Source: Candidatus Omnitrophota bacterium (GTDB lineage Bacteria; Omnitrophota; Gorgyraeia; 2-01-FULL-45-10). Taken from it: 9,999 bases of DNA. Each line of letters opens with the position of its first letter. Within the stretch, counting starts at the first letter, position 1. The stretch covers positions 1 through 9,999 of the forward strand of contig JAUYPN010000027.1 in assembly GCA_030695725.1 (NCBI GenBank), in the 5' to 3' direction. Positions 1-7,120 of the stretch are shown here, piece after piece. The position numbers were made by a program, and so were the translations under genes. The notes beneath the pieces are model-generated. The model was given only the letters and a program-made list of their open reading frames with translations. It did not search any database and had not been told where the DNA came from.

Positions 1-55
1 CAAAGATATATCATTTAACCTATACGCTGTCCTCGTATTAGGATGTGTTCTCGGG

Positions 56-88
56 GAGCCGAATGACCGAAATGGTCACGTTCGGTTC
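56..88 (+). mobile_element. Group II intron domain V-like hairpin (3' end of an intron)
   Basis: The 33-nt hairpin has the form of bacterial group II intron domain V. A proximal 8-bp helix (56-63 with 81-88) starts GAGCCG and closes with CGGTTC, and includes the catalytic AGC triad. A two-base CG bulge (79-80) follows, then a distal helix TGACC/GGTCA with a GAAA-type cap. The following TGAGAGGGG (89-97) matches the usual junction into domain VI. The distal helix is one base shorter on its 5' side than the common 34-nt form. A convincing domain VI with a bulged adenosine is not visible before gpmA, so the 3' end may be degenerate or truncated. The rest of the intron, including any reverse transcriptase, would lie left of the window. 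Bases 1-55 show nothing else. A 29-codon open frame (2-91) runs through the hairpin and is probably passive. Confidence 0.62.
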
Positions 89-125
89 TGAGAGGGGCAT
101 TAAATAACCATGGAGGTTACAAAGG

Positions 126-884
126 ATGTCTACTCACAAGAAGCTGGTACTATTGAGACATGGAGAGAGCACGTGGAACAAAGAGAACCGTTTCACCGGA
201 TGGAACGATGTGGATCTATCCGAGAAGGGGATGCTTGAGGCGAAGAAGGCGGGCCAGGCGCTTTCGAGGGAAGGATTCATCTTTGACGTTGCGTACACTT
301 CGGTGTTGAAGAGAGCAATAAGGACGCTTTGGATGACCCTCGATGAGATGGACCTTATGTGGATACCCGTATATAATTCATGGAGGCTTAACGAACGCCA
401 CTATGGGGCCCTTCAGGGATTGAACAAGGCCGAGATGGCCTCAAAGTACGGCGAGGAGCAGGTTCTTATATGGAGGCGTAGTTACGATATCAGGCCTCCG
501 GCGCTCGAAAAGACTGATGAGAGATACCCCGGCAACGACCCCAGATATAGGGATCTTGCCAAAAAAGATATACCGGCAACGGAATGCCTCAAAGATACCG
601 TCGCGAGATTTCTGCCGTATTGGCATGAGACTATAACGCCTGTGGTGAAAACGGGAAAGCGCGTGATAATCGCGGCTCACGGGAATAGCCTGAGGGCCTT
701 AGTGAAGTATCTGGATAATGTTTCGGATAAGGATATCGTGGGATTGAACATACCTACAGGGCTGCCGTTAGTCTATGAATTAGATGACAACCTAAGGCCG
801 ATCAGGAATTATTATCTCGGGGATCCCGAAGAAGTTAAAAAGGCCATGGAAGCGGTCGCTAATCAGGGCAAAGCTAAGAAATAA
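126..884 (+). CDS. gpmA: 2,3-bisphosphoglycerate-dependent phosphoglycerate mutase
   Basis: This cytosolic glycolytic and gluconeogenic enzyme interconverts 3- and 2-phosphoglycerate through a phosphohistidine. The 252-residue protein has the usual length of the dPGM family. The phosphate-accepting motif RHGES is at residues 11-15 with catalytic His12. The following NRFTGWNDVDLS stretch is typical of this family. LNERHYGALQG (88-98) carries the acid/base Glu90, and the second active-site histidine is His185 in AAHGNSLRAL. The RRSYDIRPP block (117-125) is also typical. The ATG at 126 lies nine bases after GGAGG (112-116), which fixes the start. purH begins 15 bases after the stop, so the two are probably cotranscribed. 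The gene lies just downstream of the intron-like hairpin, which would be in its leader if transcription enters from the left. Confidence 0.96.
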   Translation: MSTHKKLVLLRHGESTWNKENRFTGWNDVDLSEKGMLEAKKAGQALSREGFIFDVAYTSVLKRAIRTLWMTLDEMDLMWIPVYNSWRLNERHYGALQGLNKAEMASKYGEEQVLIWRRSYDIRPPALEKTDERYPGNDPRYRDLAKKDIPATECLKDTVARFLPYWHETITPVVKTGKRVIIAAHGNSLRALVKYLDNVSDKDIVGLNIPTGLPLVYELDDNLRPIRNYYLGDPEEVKKAMEAVANQGKAKK

Positions 885-899
885 GCACAAGGAGACGGA

Positions 900-2474
900 A
901 TGCTGAAGATCAAAACCGCGCTCATAAGCGTATCGGATAAGGCGGGGCTTGAAGGTCTCGTGAAGACGCTCGATAAATTCGGCGTCGAGATAATATCGAC
1001 CGGCGGGACGGCCAAGATGATACGCGATCTCGGTGTCCCTGCGAAGGACGTCTCGGAGTACACCGGTTTTCCTGAGATGCTCGATGGCCGTGTCAAGACG
1101 CTCCATCCGAAGGTGCACGGGGGATTGCTTGCTTTAAGAGACAATAAAGAACACATGGAGACTGTGAAGAAACACAGCATCGGTCTCATAGACATGGTGG
1201 TAGTAAATTTATATCCGTTCGAAAAGACGGTATCGAAACCCGGCGTAAAGATGGAAGAGGCGATAGAGAATATAGATATAGGCGGGCCGTCTATGTTGAG
1301 GAGCGCCGCCAAGAACTATAAGTCGGTCTGCGTAGTCTGTGATCCGGCTGATTATAGCCGCGTGATAGGGGAGATGGAGAAGAATTCTGGCGGAATTTCC
1401 GAAGCGCTGCTTACGGAGCTCGGCATTAAAGTCTTTGCCAGAACATCAGCTTATGACGCCGCTATCAATAATTTTTTAACAAACAACAAACAGCAAACAA
1501 CAAACAACACATACGACTTTCCTGCGAATTTAAGCCTGAACTTTACGAAACTGCAAGACCTGAGATACGGCGAGAATCCGCACCAGAAGGCTGCGTTCTA
1601 TAAAGATGAATCAATAGACGAGGCCGGTGTCGCCGGCGCGGCGCAGCTAAACGGCAAAGAACTCTCTTTCAATAATATAATGGACATGAATGCGGCGTTT
1701 GAAATAGTGAGAGAGTTCGATGACCCCGCGGCGGCTATAATAAAACATACGAACCCCTGCGGTACGGCAACGGCAAAGACCCTTACCATGGCGTATATAG
1801 ACGCTCTGGACTGTGACCGCTTAAGCGCGTTTGGAAGCGTCGTCGGATTCAACAGGCCGGTAGATACGGACATTGCCGATACTATACTTAAAGAAGCGGA
1901 TTTTGTAGAGTGCATCATAGCGCCGTCTTTTGAGCCTAAAGCGCTTGGAGCGCTGAAGGCCAAAAAGAACCTGAGGCTTATAGAGGTAAGGAACTTCGCT
2001 CTCGGGAGAACGAAGCGCGGCTCCGATATGAAAAAAGTCACCGGAGGGCTTCTCGTCCAGGACAGGGACGCTGCATTTACAAAAGAGTCCGACCTTAAAG
2101 TCGTTACAAAAGCGAAACCCACAAAAGACCAATTGCGTTCCATGCTCTTCGGTTTTGTCATCGCCAAGCACGTTAAATCGAACGCCATAATTATCTCCGA
2201 GGGAACGAAGACCGTCGGAGTCGGCGCGGGCCAGATGTCGAGGGTCGATTCGGTAAAGATCGCCGCCCAAAAGGCCGGCCCCCGCGCGAAAGGCGCGACG
2301 CTCGCCAGCGACGCGTTCTTCCCGAAAGAGGACGGCATAGAAGAGGCCGCCACGGCGGGCATCAAAGCGATAATACAGCCGGGCGGGTCCATCAGGGATA
2401 AAGAGGTGATCGCCATGGCGGACAAATTGGGCATAGCGATGGTGTTTACGGGCGTGCGGCACTTCAAGCATTAG
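900..2474 (+). CDS. purH: Bifunctional AICAR transformylase / IMP cyclohydrolase
   Basis: PurH catalyses the last two steps of purine synthesis: formylation of AICAR by 10-formyl-THF, then ring closure to IMP. The N-terminal IMP cyclohydrolase (MGS-like) domain spans about residues 1-190, with ISVSDKAGL, STGGTAK (33-39), the DGRVKTLHPKVHGG block (62-75) and NIDIGGPSMLRSA. The transformylase domain runs from about 215 to 524, with LRYGENPHQKAAFY, the catalytic pair Lys282-His283 in IKHTNPCGTA, and a C-terminal FTGVRHFKH. At 524 residues it is full length. AAGGAG (889-894) lies five bases before the ATG. The interdomain linker, about residues 194-204, is rich in Asn, Gln and Thr and is encoded by a heptanucleotide tandem repeat (listed separately). 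folC starts three bases after the stop. Confidence 0.97.
   Translation: MLKIKTALISVSDKAGLEGLVKTLDKFGVEIISTGGTAKMIRDLGVPAKDVSEYTGFPEMLDGRVKTLHPKVHGGLLALRDNKEHMETVKKHSIGLIDMVVVNLYPFEKTVSKPGVKMEEAIENIDIGGPSMLRSAAKNYKSVCVVCDPADYSRVIGEMEKNSGGISEALLTELGIKVFARTSAYDAAINNFLTNNKQQTTNNTYDFPANLSLNFTKLQDLRYGENPHQKAAFYKDESIDEAGVAGAAQLNGKELSFNNIMDMNAAFEIVREFDDPAAAIIKHTNPCGTATAKTLTMAYIDALDCDRLSAFGSVVGFNRPVDTDIADTILKEADFVECIIAPSFEPKALGALKAKKNLRLIEVRNFALGRTKRGSDMKKVTGGLLVQDRDAAFTKESDLKVVTKAKPTKDQLRSMLFGFVIAKHVKSNAIIISEGTKTVGVGAGQMSRVDSVKIAAQKAGPRAKGATLASDAFFPKEDGIEEAATAGIKAIIQPGGSIRDKEVIAMADKLGIAMVFTGVRHFKH
1481..1508 (+). repeat. Heptanucleotide tandem repeat in the purH linker
   Basis: Four consecutive 7-base units, AAACAAC, AAACAGC, AAACAAC and AAACAAC, lie inside purH. 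A degenerate flanking unit TTTTAAC (1474-1480) precedes them and ACATACG follows. Seven is not a multiple of three, so each unit is read in a shifted frame, giving a Thr/Asn/Lys/Gln-rich stretch (about residues 194-204). It sits exactly between the two catalytic domains, where insertions are tolerated. Confidence 0.85.
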
Positions 2475-2477
2475 AAA

Positions 2478-3812
2478 ATGACCTACCGGGAAGCCTTAAA
2501 GTATCTCGATTCATTCGTCAACTTCGAAAAGTCGGACGGATACGATTACAGGGCGTCATTCAAGTTAGAGCGGATGAAGCGGTTTGCCGCTCTCCTCGGG
2601 GATCCTCAAGAGTCCGTGCGTTCGATCCATATTGCCGGATCCAAAGGCAAGGGGTCGACCGCCTCTTATGTCCATTCTATCCTGGGAGCCGCCGGATTTA
2701 AGACGGGGCTCTACACATCTCCGCACCTCGTCTCTTTCCGCGAAAGGATAAGAATAGGCGATGAGCTTGTGAGCGAGGACGATCTCGCCCGGATCCTCGC
2801 CCGGATAAAGGATGTAGTGGAATCTTCTATGAAAGACCGGCAGCCGACATTCTTCGAAATATATACGGCTCTCGCCTACATCTATTTTGAAGAGAAAAAA
2901 GCGGACTTTGCGGTGTATGAGGCGGGCTTGGGCGGCAGGCTCGACGCGACTAACTTAGTGGAGCCTCTCGTTTCAGCGATAACTCCGTTGAGCTATGAGC
3001 ATACGGATAAATTGGGCGATACATTGACGGAGATAGCAATAGAGAAGTGCGGCATAATAAAGACCGGAGGCGTCTCGGTCTCCGCGCCGCAGGAAGAGGA
3101 AGCGCTTAAAGTGATAGAGGACACATGTAGAGAGAGAAAAACCCGTCTTATCATCATCGGAAGAGATATAAAATTTAAAGGGTCGGCATCGGACGAAGAC
3201 TCAAGCACATTCGATGTATCGGGCCCATGCGGAGAATACAAAAATCTTAAAACATCTTTGATAGGGGCCCACCAGGTGGTCAATGCCGCTACCGCCATAG
3301 GCATTGTTGAAGCTCTCAGGCTGCAGAACGTCATAATACCCGAGAGAGCGGTCCGCTGCGGGATAAGGCACGCGAAATGGCCGGGACGGCTGGAGGTCAT
3401 TGACAGAGAACCTTTTGTTCTTCTTGACGGAGCCCATAATAAGGCGAGTGCGCGCATATTGATCGAAGCCGTAAAAAAGATATTCAAATACAGGAGGCTG
3501 GTACTCGTCCTGGGCGTTTCAAAAGATAAAGATGTAAAAGGCATTTTAGAAGAGCTGCTGCCTGAGGCCGGAGCGGTCATCCTGACGAAGTCAAAAGTTT
3601 CGAGCAGGGCGCTGGATCCGGTGGAGATAAGAGAAAAGATCCTGAATACGAAACATGATATTAAGGACGTGATCCTGACGCACAATACGGAAGAGGCGCT
3701 AAACACGGCATTAACAATGGCGTGCCCCGAAGACCTGGTCCTGATCACCGGTTCCCTCTTTATAGTCGGGGAGGCGAAGGAACATTACCAAAAATGCGAG
3801 AATACAGCTTAG
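2478..3812 (+). CDS. folC: Bifunctional folylpolyglutamate synthase / dihydrofolate synthase
   Basis: FolC is an ATP-dependent Mur-ligase-fold enzyme that joins glutamate to dihydropteroate and lengthens the polyglutamate tail of folates. The P-loop is GSKGKGST (54-61). SPHL follows at 81-84. EAGLGGRLDATN (148-159) is a family signature. Lys190 in EKCGIIKTG matches the carbamylated lysine of the family. WPGRLEV (301-307) and DGAHN (317-321) mark the start of the C-terminal ligase domain. The length of 444 residues is normal. The ATG follows the purH stop by three bases with no clear Shine-Dalgarno site, suggesting translational coupling. Its end overlaps mnmE by 19 bases. I cannot tell from sequence whether both activities are present; family members with this architecture can have either or both. 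Confidence 0.93.
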   Translation: MTYREALKYLDSFVNFEKSDGYDYRASFKLERMKRFAALLGDPQESVRSIHIAGSKGKGSTASYVHSILGAAGFKTGLYTSPHLVSFRERIRIGDELVSEDDLARILARIKDVVESSMKDRQPTFFEIYTALAYIYFEEKKADFAVYEAGLGGRLDATNLVEPLVSAITPLSYEHTDKLGDTLTEIAIEKCGIIKTGGVSVSAPQEEEALKVIEDTCRERKTRLIIIGRDIKFKGSASDEDSSTFDVSGPCGEYKNLKTSLIGAHQVVNAATAIGIVEALRLQNVIIPERAVRCGIRHAKWPGRLEVIDREPFVLLDGAHNKASARILIEAVKKIFKYRRLVLVLGVSKDKDVKGILEELLPEAGAVILTKSKVSSRALDPVEIREKILNTKHDIKDVILTHNTEEALNTALTMACPEDLVLITGSLFIVGEAKEHYQKCENTA

Positions 3813-5173
3813 ATGATACGATCGTTGCCGTATCGACACCTGTGGGCGAGGGCGGTATCGGCATAGTTCGCTCAAGCGGCGCGAGAGCGCTTGAGATCGC
3901 GGACAAGATATTCGTTTCAAAGGACGGCAGGAAGCCGTCGGGATTTGATACGCATACGATCCACTATGGCCATATAGCAAACATTGACGAAGTTTTACTC
4001 ACCGTAATGCGAGCTCCGAAGAGTTATACCAAAGAAGATGTCGTGGAGATAAATTGCCACGGGGGGATACAGGCGGTTAAAAAAGTGCTGGATCTTGTGG
4101 TCAAATGCGGTGCGAGGGTCGCTCAACCGGGCGAATTCACAAAGAGGGCTTTCTTGAACGGCAGGATCGACCTTACCCAAGCCGAAGCGGTACTCGACGT
4201 GATCAGGGCCAAGACGGAAGGGTCGCTGAAAGCCGCCGTGGGACAGCTCGAGGGGCGCCTATCAAAAGATGTCTCCGATATGCTGGATATTCTGGTAGGT
4301 GTCGCTTCTCACATAGAGGCCTCTATAGATTTTCCGGATGAGGAGCTGGATATCATTAAGGAAGGGGAGCTTGAGAAGAAAGTAGCCGGTATCCTTGATA
4401 AGATGAAGAGCCTGATAGACAGTTTCAGCGAGGGAGTGGTCCTGCGCGAAGGGGTGCTGGCGGTAATCTGCGGAAAGCCGAATGTCGGAAAGTCGAGCCT
4501 CATGAACTTATTGCTTAAAAGGGATCGCGTGATAGTGGCGCCGATCCCCGGCACGACAAGAGACGCCGTGGAGGAATTGATTTGCTTGAACGGCGTGCCG
4601 ATAAGGCTCGTTGATACGGCCGGCATAGGCGAGGTCAAGGACGCCCTGTATAAAGAGAGCTCCGACAGGAGCAGACGATACATAGAGCGCTCGGACATAG
4701 TGCTTCTTATGCTTGACGCCTCGGGCCCTATAAACGAAGAGGATCTTCATATCATAAAGCTCGTCGAGGACAGAAAGAAGATAGTCATAATCAATAAGAT
4801 AGATTTAAGTGCCGGGCACATACCCGAAAAGCGCCTGACCCCTTTATTGGACGGGGAGACGGTGATCGAGATCTCCGTAGAGAAGAAGATAAATATTGAT
4901 CTTCTCGAAAAATCGATACTCGACATGGTCTGGAGCGGAAAGTTCGCCCAGAGCGAAGGCGCCATAGTCACCAACGCCAGGCACAAGGAGCTCCTTGACA
5001 AAGCGTTCAAAAATATGTTATCTGTAAGCAAGGCAGTTAAAGACACTGTGCACCCGGAGCTGATAGCCGTGGACCTTAAAGAGGCCATATTCGACCTGGG
5101 CCTGATAGTGGGCAGATCGGCCTCGGACGATATTCTGGATAAGATATTCGACAATTTCTGCATAGGTAAGTGA
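3794..5173 (+). CDS. mnmE: tRNA uridine-5-carboxymethylaminomethyl GTPase MnmE
   Basis: MnmE (TrmE) works with MnmG to modify the wobble uridine U34 of certain tRNAs, using GTP hydrolysis and a folate-borne one-carbon unit. The 459-residue protein shows the full layout. The N-terminal folate-binding domain starts DTIVAVSTPVGEGGIGIVR and contains EFTKRAFLNGRIDL (114-127). A helical domain follows, with an inserted G domain: G1 GKPNVGKS (227-234, with the potassium-coordinating Asn230), G2 GTTRD (253-257), G3 DTAG (274-277) and G4 NKID (334-337). The protein ends in the conserved FCIGK with Cys456. The open frame extends upstream to 3722, but family alignment and AAGGAA (3777-3782) favour ATG 3794, inside the end of folC. 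It is probably translated by coupling. The folate dependence of MnmE fits its folC and folE neighbours. Confidence 0.96.
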   Translation: MREYSLDDTIVAVSTPVGEGGIGIVRSSGARALEIADKIFVSKDGRKPSGFDTHTIHYGHIANIDEVLLTVMRAPKSYTKEDVVEINCHGGIQAVKKVLDLVVKCGARVAQPGEFTKRAFLNGRIDLTQAEAVLDVIRAKTEGSLKAAVGQLEGRLSKDVSDMLDILVGVASHIEASIDFPDEELDIIKEGELEKKVAGILDKMKSLIDSFSEGVVLREGVLAVICGKPNVGKSSLMNLLLKRDRVIVAPIPGTTRDAVEELICLNGVPIRLVDTAGIGEVKDALYKESSDRSRRYIERSDIVLLMLDASGPINEEDLHIIKLVEDRKKIVIINKIDLSAGHIPEKRLTPLLDGETVIEISVEKKINIDLLEKSILDMVWSGKFAQSEGAIVTNARHKELLDKAFKNMLSVSKAVKDTVHPELIAVDLKEAIFDLGLIVGRSASDDILDKIFDNFCIGK

Positions 5174-5181
5174 AAAAATTC

Positions 5182-5204
5182 CACCCCACCGGCCCGGTGG
5201 GGTG
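5182..5204 (+). repeat. Strong intergenic hairpin between mnmE and folE
   Basis: A perfect 10-bp inverted repeat, CACCCCACCG (5182-5191) and CGGTGGGGTG (5195-5204), encloses a GCC loop. It starts nine bases after the mnmE stop and ends three bases before the folE Shine-Dalgarno site AAGGAG (5208-5213). No T-run follows, so it is not a standard intrinsic terminator. It could slow polymerase, mark an RNA processing site or stabilise the upstream mRNA end. Confidence 0.7.
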
Positions 5205-5218
5205 CGTAAGGAGATGAT

Positions 5219-5776
5219 ATGGATAAGAAAAAAATAGAAAAAGCTATTCACGATATTCTCGTAGCCGTGGGCGAGGACCCGAAGAGAAAAGATATAAAAG
5301 ATACGCCGCGGCGTGTAGCCGAGATGTATGAGGAGATCCTGGAAGGGTATAAACTTGATCCCGAAAAGGAACTTGAGGTTGTATTCGAAAAAGACCACGA
5401 TGAGATAATACTGCTAAAAAATATACCATTTTACTCGATGTGCGAGCACCATCTTGCCCCTTTTATCGGAAGAGCGCACGTAGCCTACATACCGAGCAAT
5501 AACAGAGTGACGGGTTTGAGCAAGCTCGTCAGGGTTGTGGATATATTTGCCAGGAGGCTGCAGGTCCAGGAACGCATCACCACCGACATAGCCGACCTGA
5601 TAATGAAAAAACTGAAACCCAGAGGCGTATTGGTGGTGATAGAGGCGGAGCATATGTGCATATCAATGCGCGGGGTAAAGAAACCGGGTGTCATGACCAT
5701 AACGAGCGCGGTGCGCGGCACGTTCAGAAAGAACGAGAAGACGAGAGCGGAAGCTATGTCCCTAATAAGGGGTTGA
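5219..5776 (+). CDS. folE: GTP cyclohydrolase I (type IA)
   Basis: FolE opens and rearranges GTP to 7,8-dihydroneopterin triphosphate, the first step of folate (tetrahydropterin) synthesis, as a zinc-dependent homodecamer. The protein has 185 residues, normal for bacteria. Zinc ligands Cys75 and His78 lie in SMCEHHLAPF (73-82), and the third, Cys147, in HMCISMRGV (145-153). These are the ligands of the zinc-dependent FolE1, not the FolE2 type. VTGLSKLVRVVDIFARRLQVQERIT (97-121 region) is also characteristic. The ATG at 5219 lies five bases after AAGGAG (5208-5213). It follows mnmE by 45 bases, across a strong hairpin. With purH, folC and mnmE it makes a folate-themed run of genes. Confidence 0.96.
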   Translation: MDKKKIEKAIHDILVAVGEDPKRKDIKDTPRRVAEMYEEILEGYKLDPEKELEVVFEKDHDEIILLKNIPFYSMCEHHLAPFIGRAHVAYIPSNNRVTGLSKLVRVVDIFARRLQVQERITTDIADLIMKKLKPRGVLVVIEAEHMCISMRGVKKPGVMTITSAVRGTFRKNEKTRAEAMSLIRG

Positions 5777-5801
5777 ATATAATCCAACGGTGTAATATAA
5801 T
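5773..5801 (+). promoter_or_regulatory. Candidate sigma-70-type promoter ahead of the DUF212 gene
   Basis: TTGAAT (5773-5778) and a perfect TATAAT (5796-5801) are separated by 17 bases, the optimal spacing. Initiation would fall near 5808, giving a leader of only about five bases before ATG 5813. A second TATAAT at 5778-5783 is part of an AATATAAT direct repeat, 18 bases apart, and would give a longer leader. The stretch overlaps the end of folE. Promoter calls from sequence alone are uncertain in an unknown lineage. Confidence 0.4.
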
Positions 5802-5812
5802 ATTGAGCTGAT

Positions 5813-6265
5813 ATGTTTTACATAGATCTGGTAGAATTCAGTAAGAACTATATATTCGGCACCACTGTCGCCGCCTGGGTGATAGCCCAATCCATAAAGG
5901 TCCTGCTTGGGGTATTGAGGGAGAGGCGCTTCAACTTCCGGTGGTTTGTCGGTACGGGAGGCATGCCCAGTGCCCATGCGGCAGGAGTGTCCGCGCTTTC
6001 CACGTCAATAGGCGTTGCCTACGGTTTCGATTCCGCCCTTTTCGCCGTAACCCTCGTATTTACATTGATAGTTCTTTTTGATTCCCAGGGAGTAAGGTTC
6101 TCCACGGGCAAGATGGCGGGAGTCCTGAATAAGATGCTGGACGATATATACTGGAAGAAGAGGCTTGATGATAAGCAGCTGAAGGAGTTCCTGGGCCACA
6201 CCCCCATAGAGGTATTTGCGGGCATAGCGCTGGGCATTGTGGTCTCCCTGCTTTTATATAGGTAA
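5813..6265 (+). CDS. Divergent PAP2 family (DUF212, YuiD-like) membrane protein
   Basis: The 150-residue protein fits DUF212, a divergent branch related to the PAP2 phosphatidic acid phosphatase superfamily; its exact substrate is not established. The signature GTGGMPSAH is at 47-55, DSQGVR (90-95) matches the family's D-x-x-GVR block, and LGHTPIEVFAG is at 127-137. Hydrophobic helices lie at about 14-34, 56-70, 75-90 and 134-149, so it is an inner-membrane protein with the conserved polar motifs at the membrane face. Its length matches the family. The start has no strong Shine-Dalgarno site; the next gene's AAGGAG overlaps its stop. Its pairing with a cell-wall enzyme suggests, as inference, a role in lipid or isoprenoid phosphate handling at the envelope. 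Confidence 0.88.
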   Translation: MFYIDLVEFSKNYIFGTTVAAWVIAQSIKVLLGVLRERRFNFRWFVGTGGMPSAHAAGVSALSTSIGVAYGFDSALFAVTLVFTLIVLFDSQGVRFSTGKMAGVLNKMLDDIYWKKRLDDKQLKEFLGHTPIEVFAGIALGIVVSLLLYR

Positions 6266-6279
6266 GGAGTGAATAATTG
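6264..6279 (+). promoter_or_regulatory. Shine-Dalgarno site fixing the TTG start of the L,D-transpeptidase gene
   Basis: AAGGAG (6264-6269) overlaps the TAA stop (6263-6265) of the preceding gene and lies seven bases before TTG 6277. The next codons encode the lysine and hydrophobic run of the membrane anchor, so TTG is the only start that keeps the anchor complete. Confidence 0.75.
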
Positions 6280-7119
6280 AAGAATAAGGTACTTTTGGTC
6301 ATAGGGCTGGTATTGGCGGTGTCGGTTGTATTATTGGCCGTTTCGAAGGCCATCGTAACGAACCGGTCCAGAGTGCCGCGGCCGGCCGATATTCTAAAAG
6401 TGACGAACGCGTCAAAGGAAGAGGCGGAGATATTCAGCGCCGCTTCAAAGTATGCCCAATCGGGCGACCTGTTATCGGCAAAGGATACCTACCGGAAGAT
6501 CATGGAAAAGTTCCCCGGCTCGGCAAACACCGAGAAAGCCCAAAACGCCATGGAAGATATGAATATCCGGATCATGGCATCTGCCATAGCTACGCCTGAT
6601 TCCATATCATATGAAATCAAGGCCGGCGATACGCTCGGTAAGATAGCGAAGAGGTTTTCTACCACACAGGATCTTATAATGAGATCCAACAATCTGAAGA
6701 ATGCCGGAGTGGTGCCCCTGGGTAGAAAGCTTAAGATCCACAACGAAAAGATGAGCATAGTAGTGGATAAGTCGATGAATATACTTACCTTAAAGTCCGG
6801 GGAGGGGATAGTAAAGTCCTACAGGGTCGCCACGGGAATAAATAATTGTACCCCGGTGGGCAGTTTTAAGATAATCAATAAGATAATTGATCCTCCGTGG
6901 TACACCTCCGGCGGCGTAATACCGCCCGATAACCCCAAGAATATCCTCGGTTCCAGGTGGCTTGGCATCTCCGCTCAGGGCTACGGCATACACGGCACCA
7001 CCGAGCCTCAGTCGATAGGCAACCAGGTCACCTCCGGCTGCGTAAGAATGAAGAACACCGAAGTCGAAGAACTCTACTCGCTCGTCCCCGAAGGGACGGA
7101 AGTCGTCATAGTCGATTAA
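6277..7119 (+). CDS. Membrane-anchored LysM domain L,D-transpeptidase
   Basis: This is a YkuD-type L,D-transpeptidase, an enzyme class that forms 3-3 peptidoglycan cross-links or attaches proteins to the wall. The 280-residue protein starts with an N-terminal membrane anchor or uncleaved signal (about 4-24) and a helical, TPR-like segment (about 46-100). A LysM peptidoglycan-binding domain follows at about 111-155 (YEIKAGDTLGKIAKRF). The YkuD catalytic domain occupies about 158-280. His239 in YGIHGT and Cys255 in TSGCVRM (252-258) are the catalytic histidine and cysteine, so the enzyme looks active. The start is TTG 6277, seven bases after AAGGAG (6264-6269), which overlaps the upstream stop. 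It is likely translated with the DUF212 gene. Its substrate and cross-link type cannot be read from the sequence. Confidence 0.93.
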   Translation: MKNKVLLVIGLVLAVSVVLLAVSKAIVTNRSRVPRPADILKVTNASKEEAEIFSAASKYAQSGDLLSAKDTYRKIMEKFPGSANTEKAQNAMEDMNIRIMASAIATPDSISYEIKAGDTLGKIAKRFSTTQDLIMRSNNLKNAGVVPLGRKLKIHNEKMSIVVDKSMNILTLKSGEGIVKSYRVATGINNCTPVGSFKIINKIIDPPWYTSGGVIPPDNPKNILGSRWLGISAQGYGIHGTTEPQSIGNQVTSGCVRMKNTEVEELYSLVPEGTEVVIVD

Positions 7120-7120
7120 C

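Noticed and set aside
2..91. 29-codon open frame running through the domain V hairpin, possibly the end of an upstream protein
   Set aside because: It reads through a structured intron element and shows no recognisable domain; a chance open frame is likelier, though the true upstream gene is not visible.
106..118. Small AACC/GGTT hairpin covering the gpmA Shine-Dalgarno site
   Set aside because: Only four base pairs; too weak to claim regulation.
1598..2467. Long minus-strand open frame opposite purH
   Set aside because: It is a shadow of the purH codon pattern with low-complexity Ser/Ala-rich translation and no ribosome site; the plus strand is clearly the coding one.
3722..3793. Upstream extension of the mnmE reading frame
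   Set aside because: The extra 24 residues have no counterpart in MnmE and overlap folC coding sequence.
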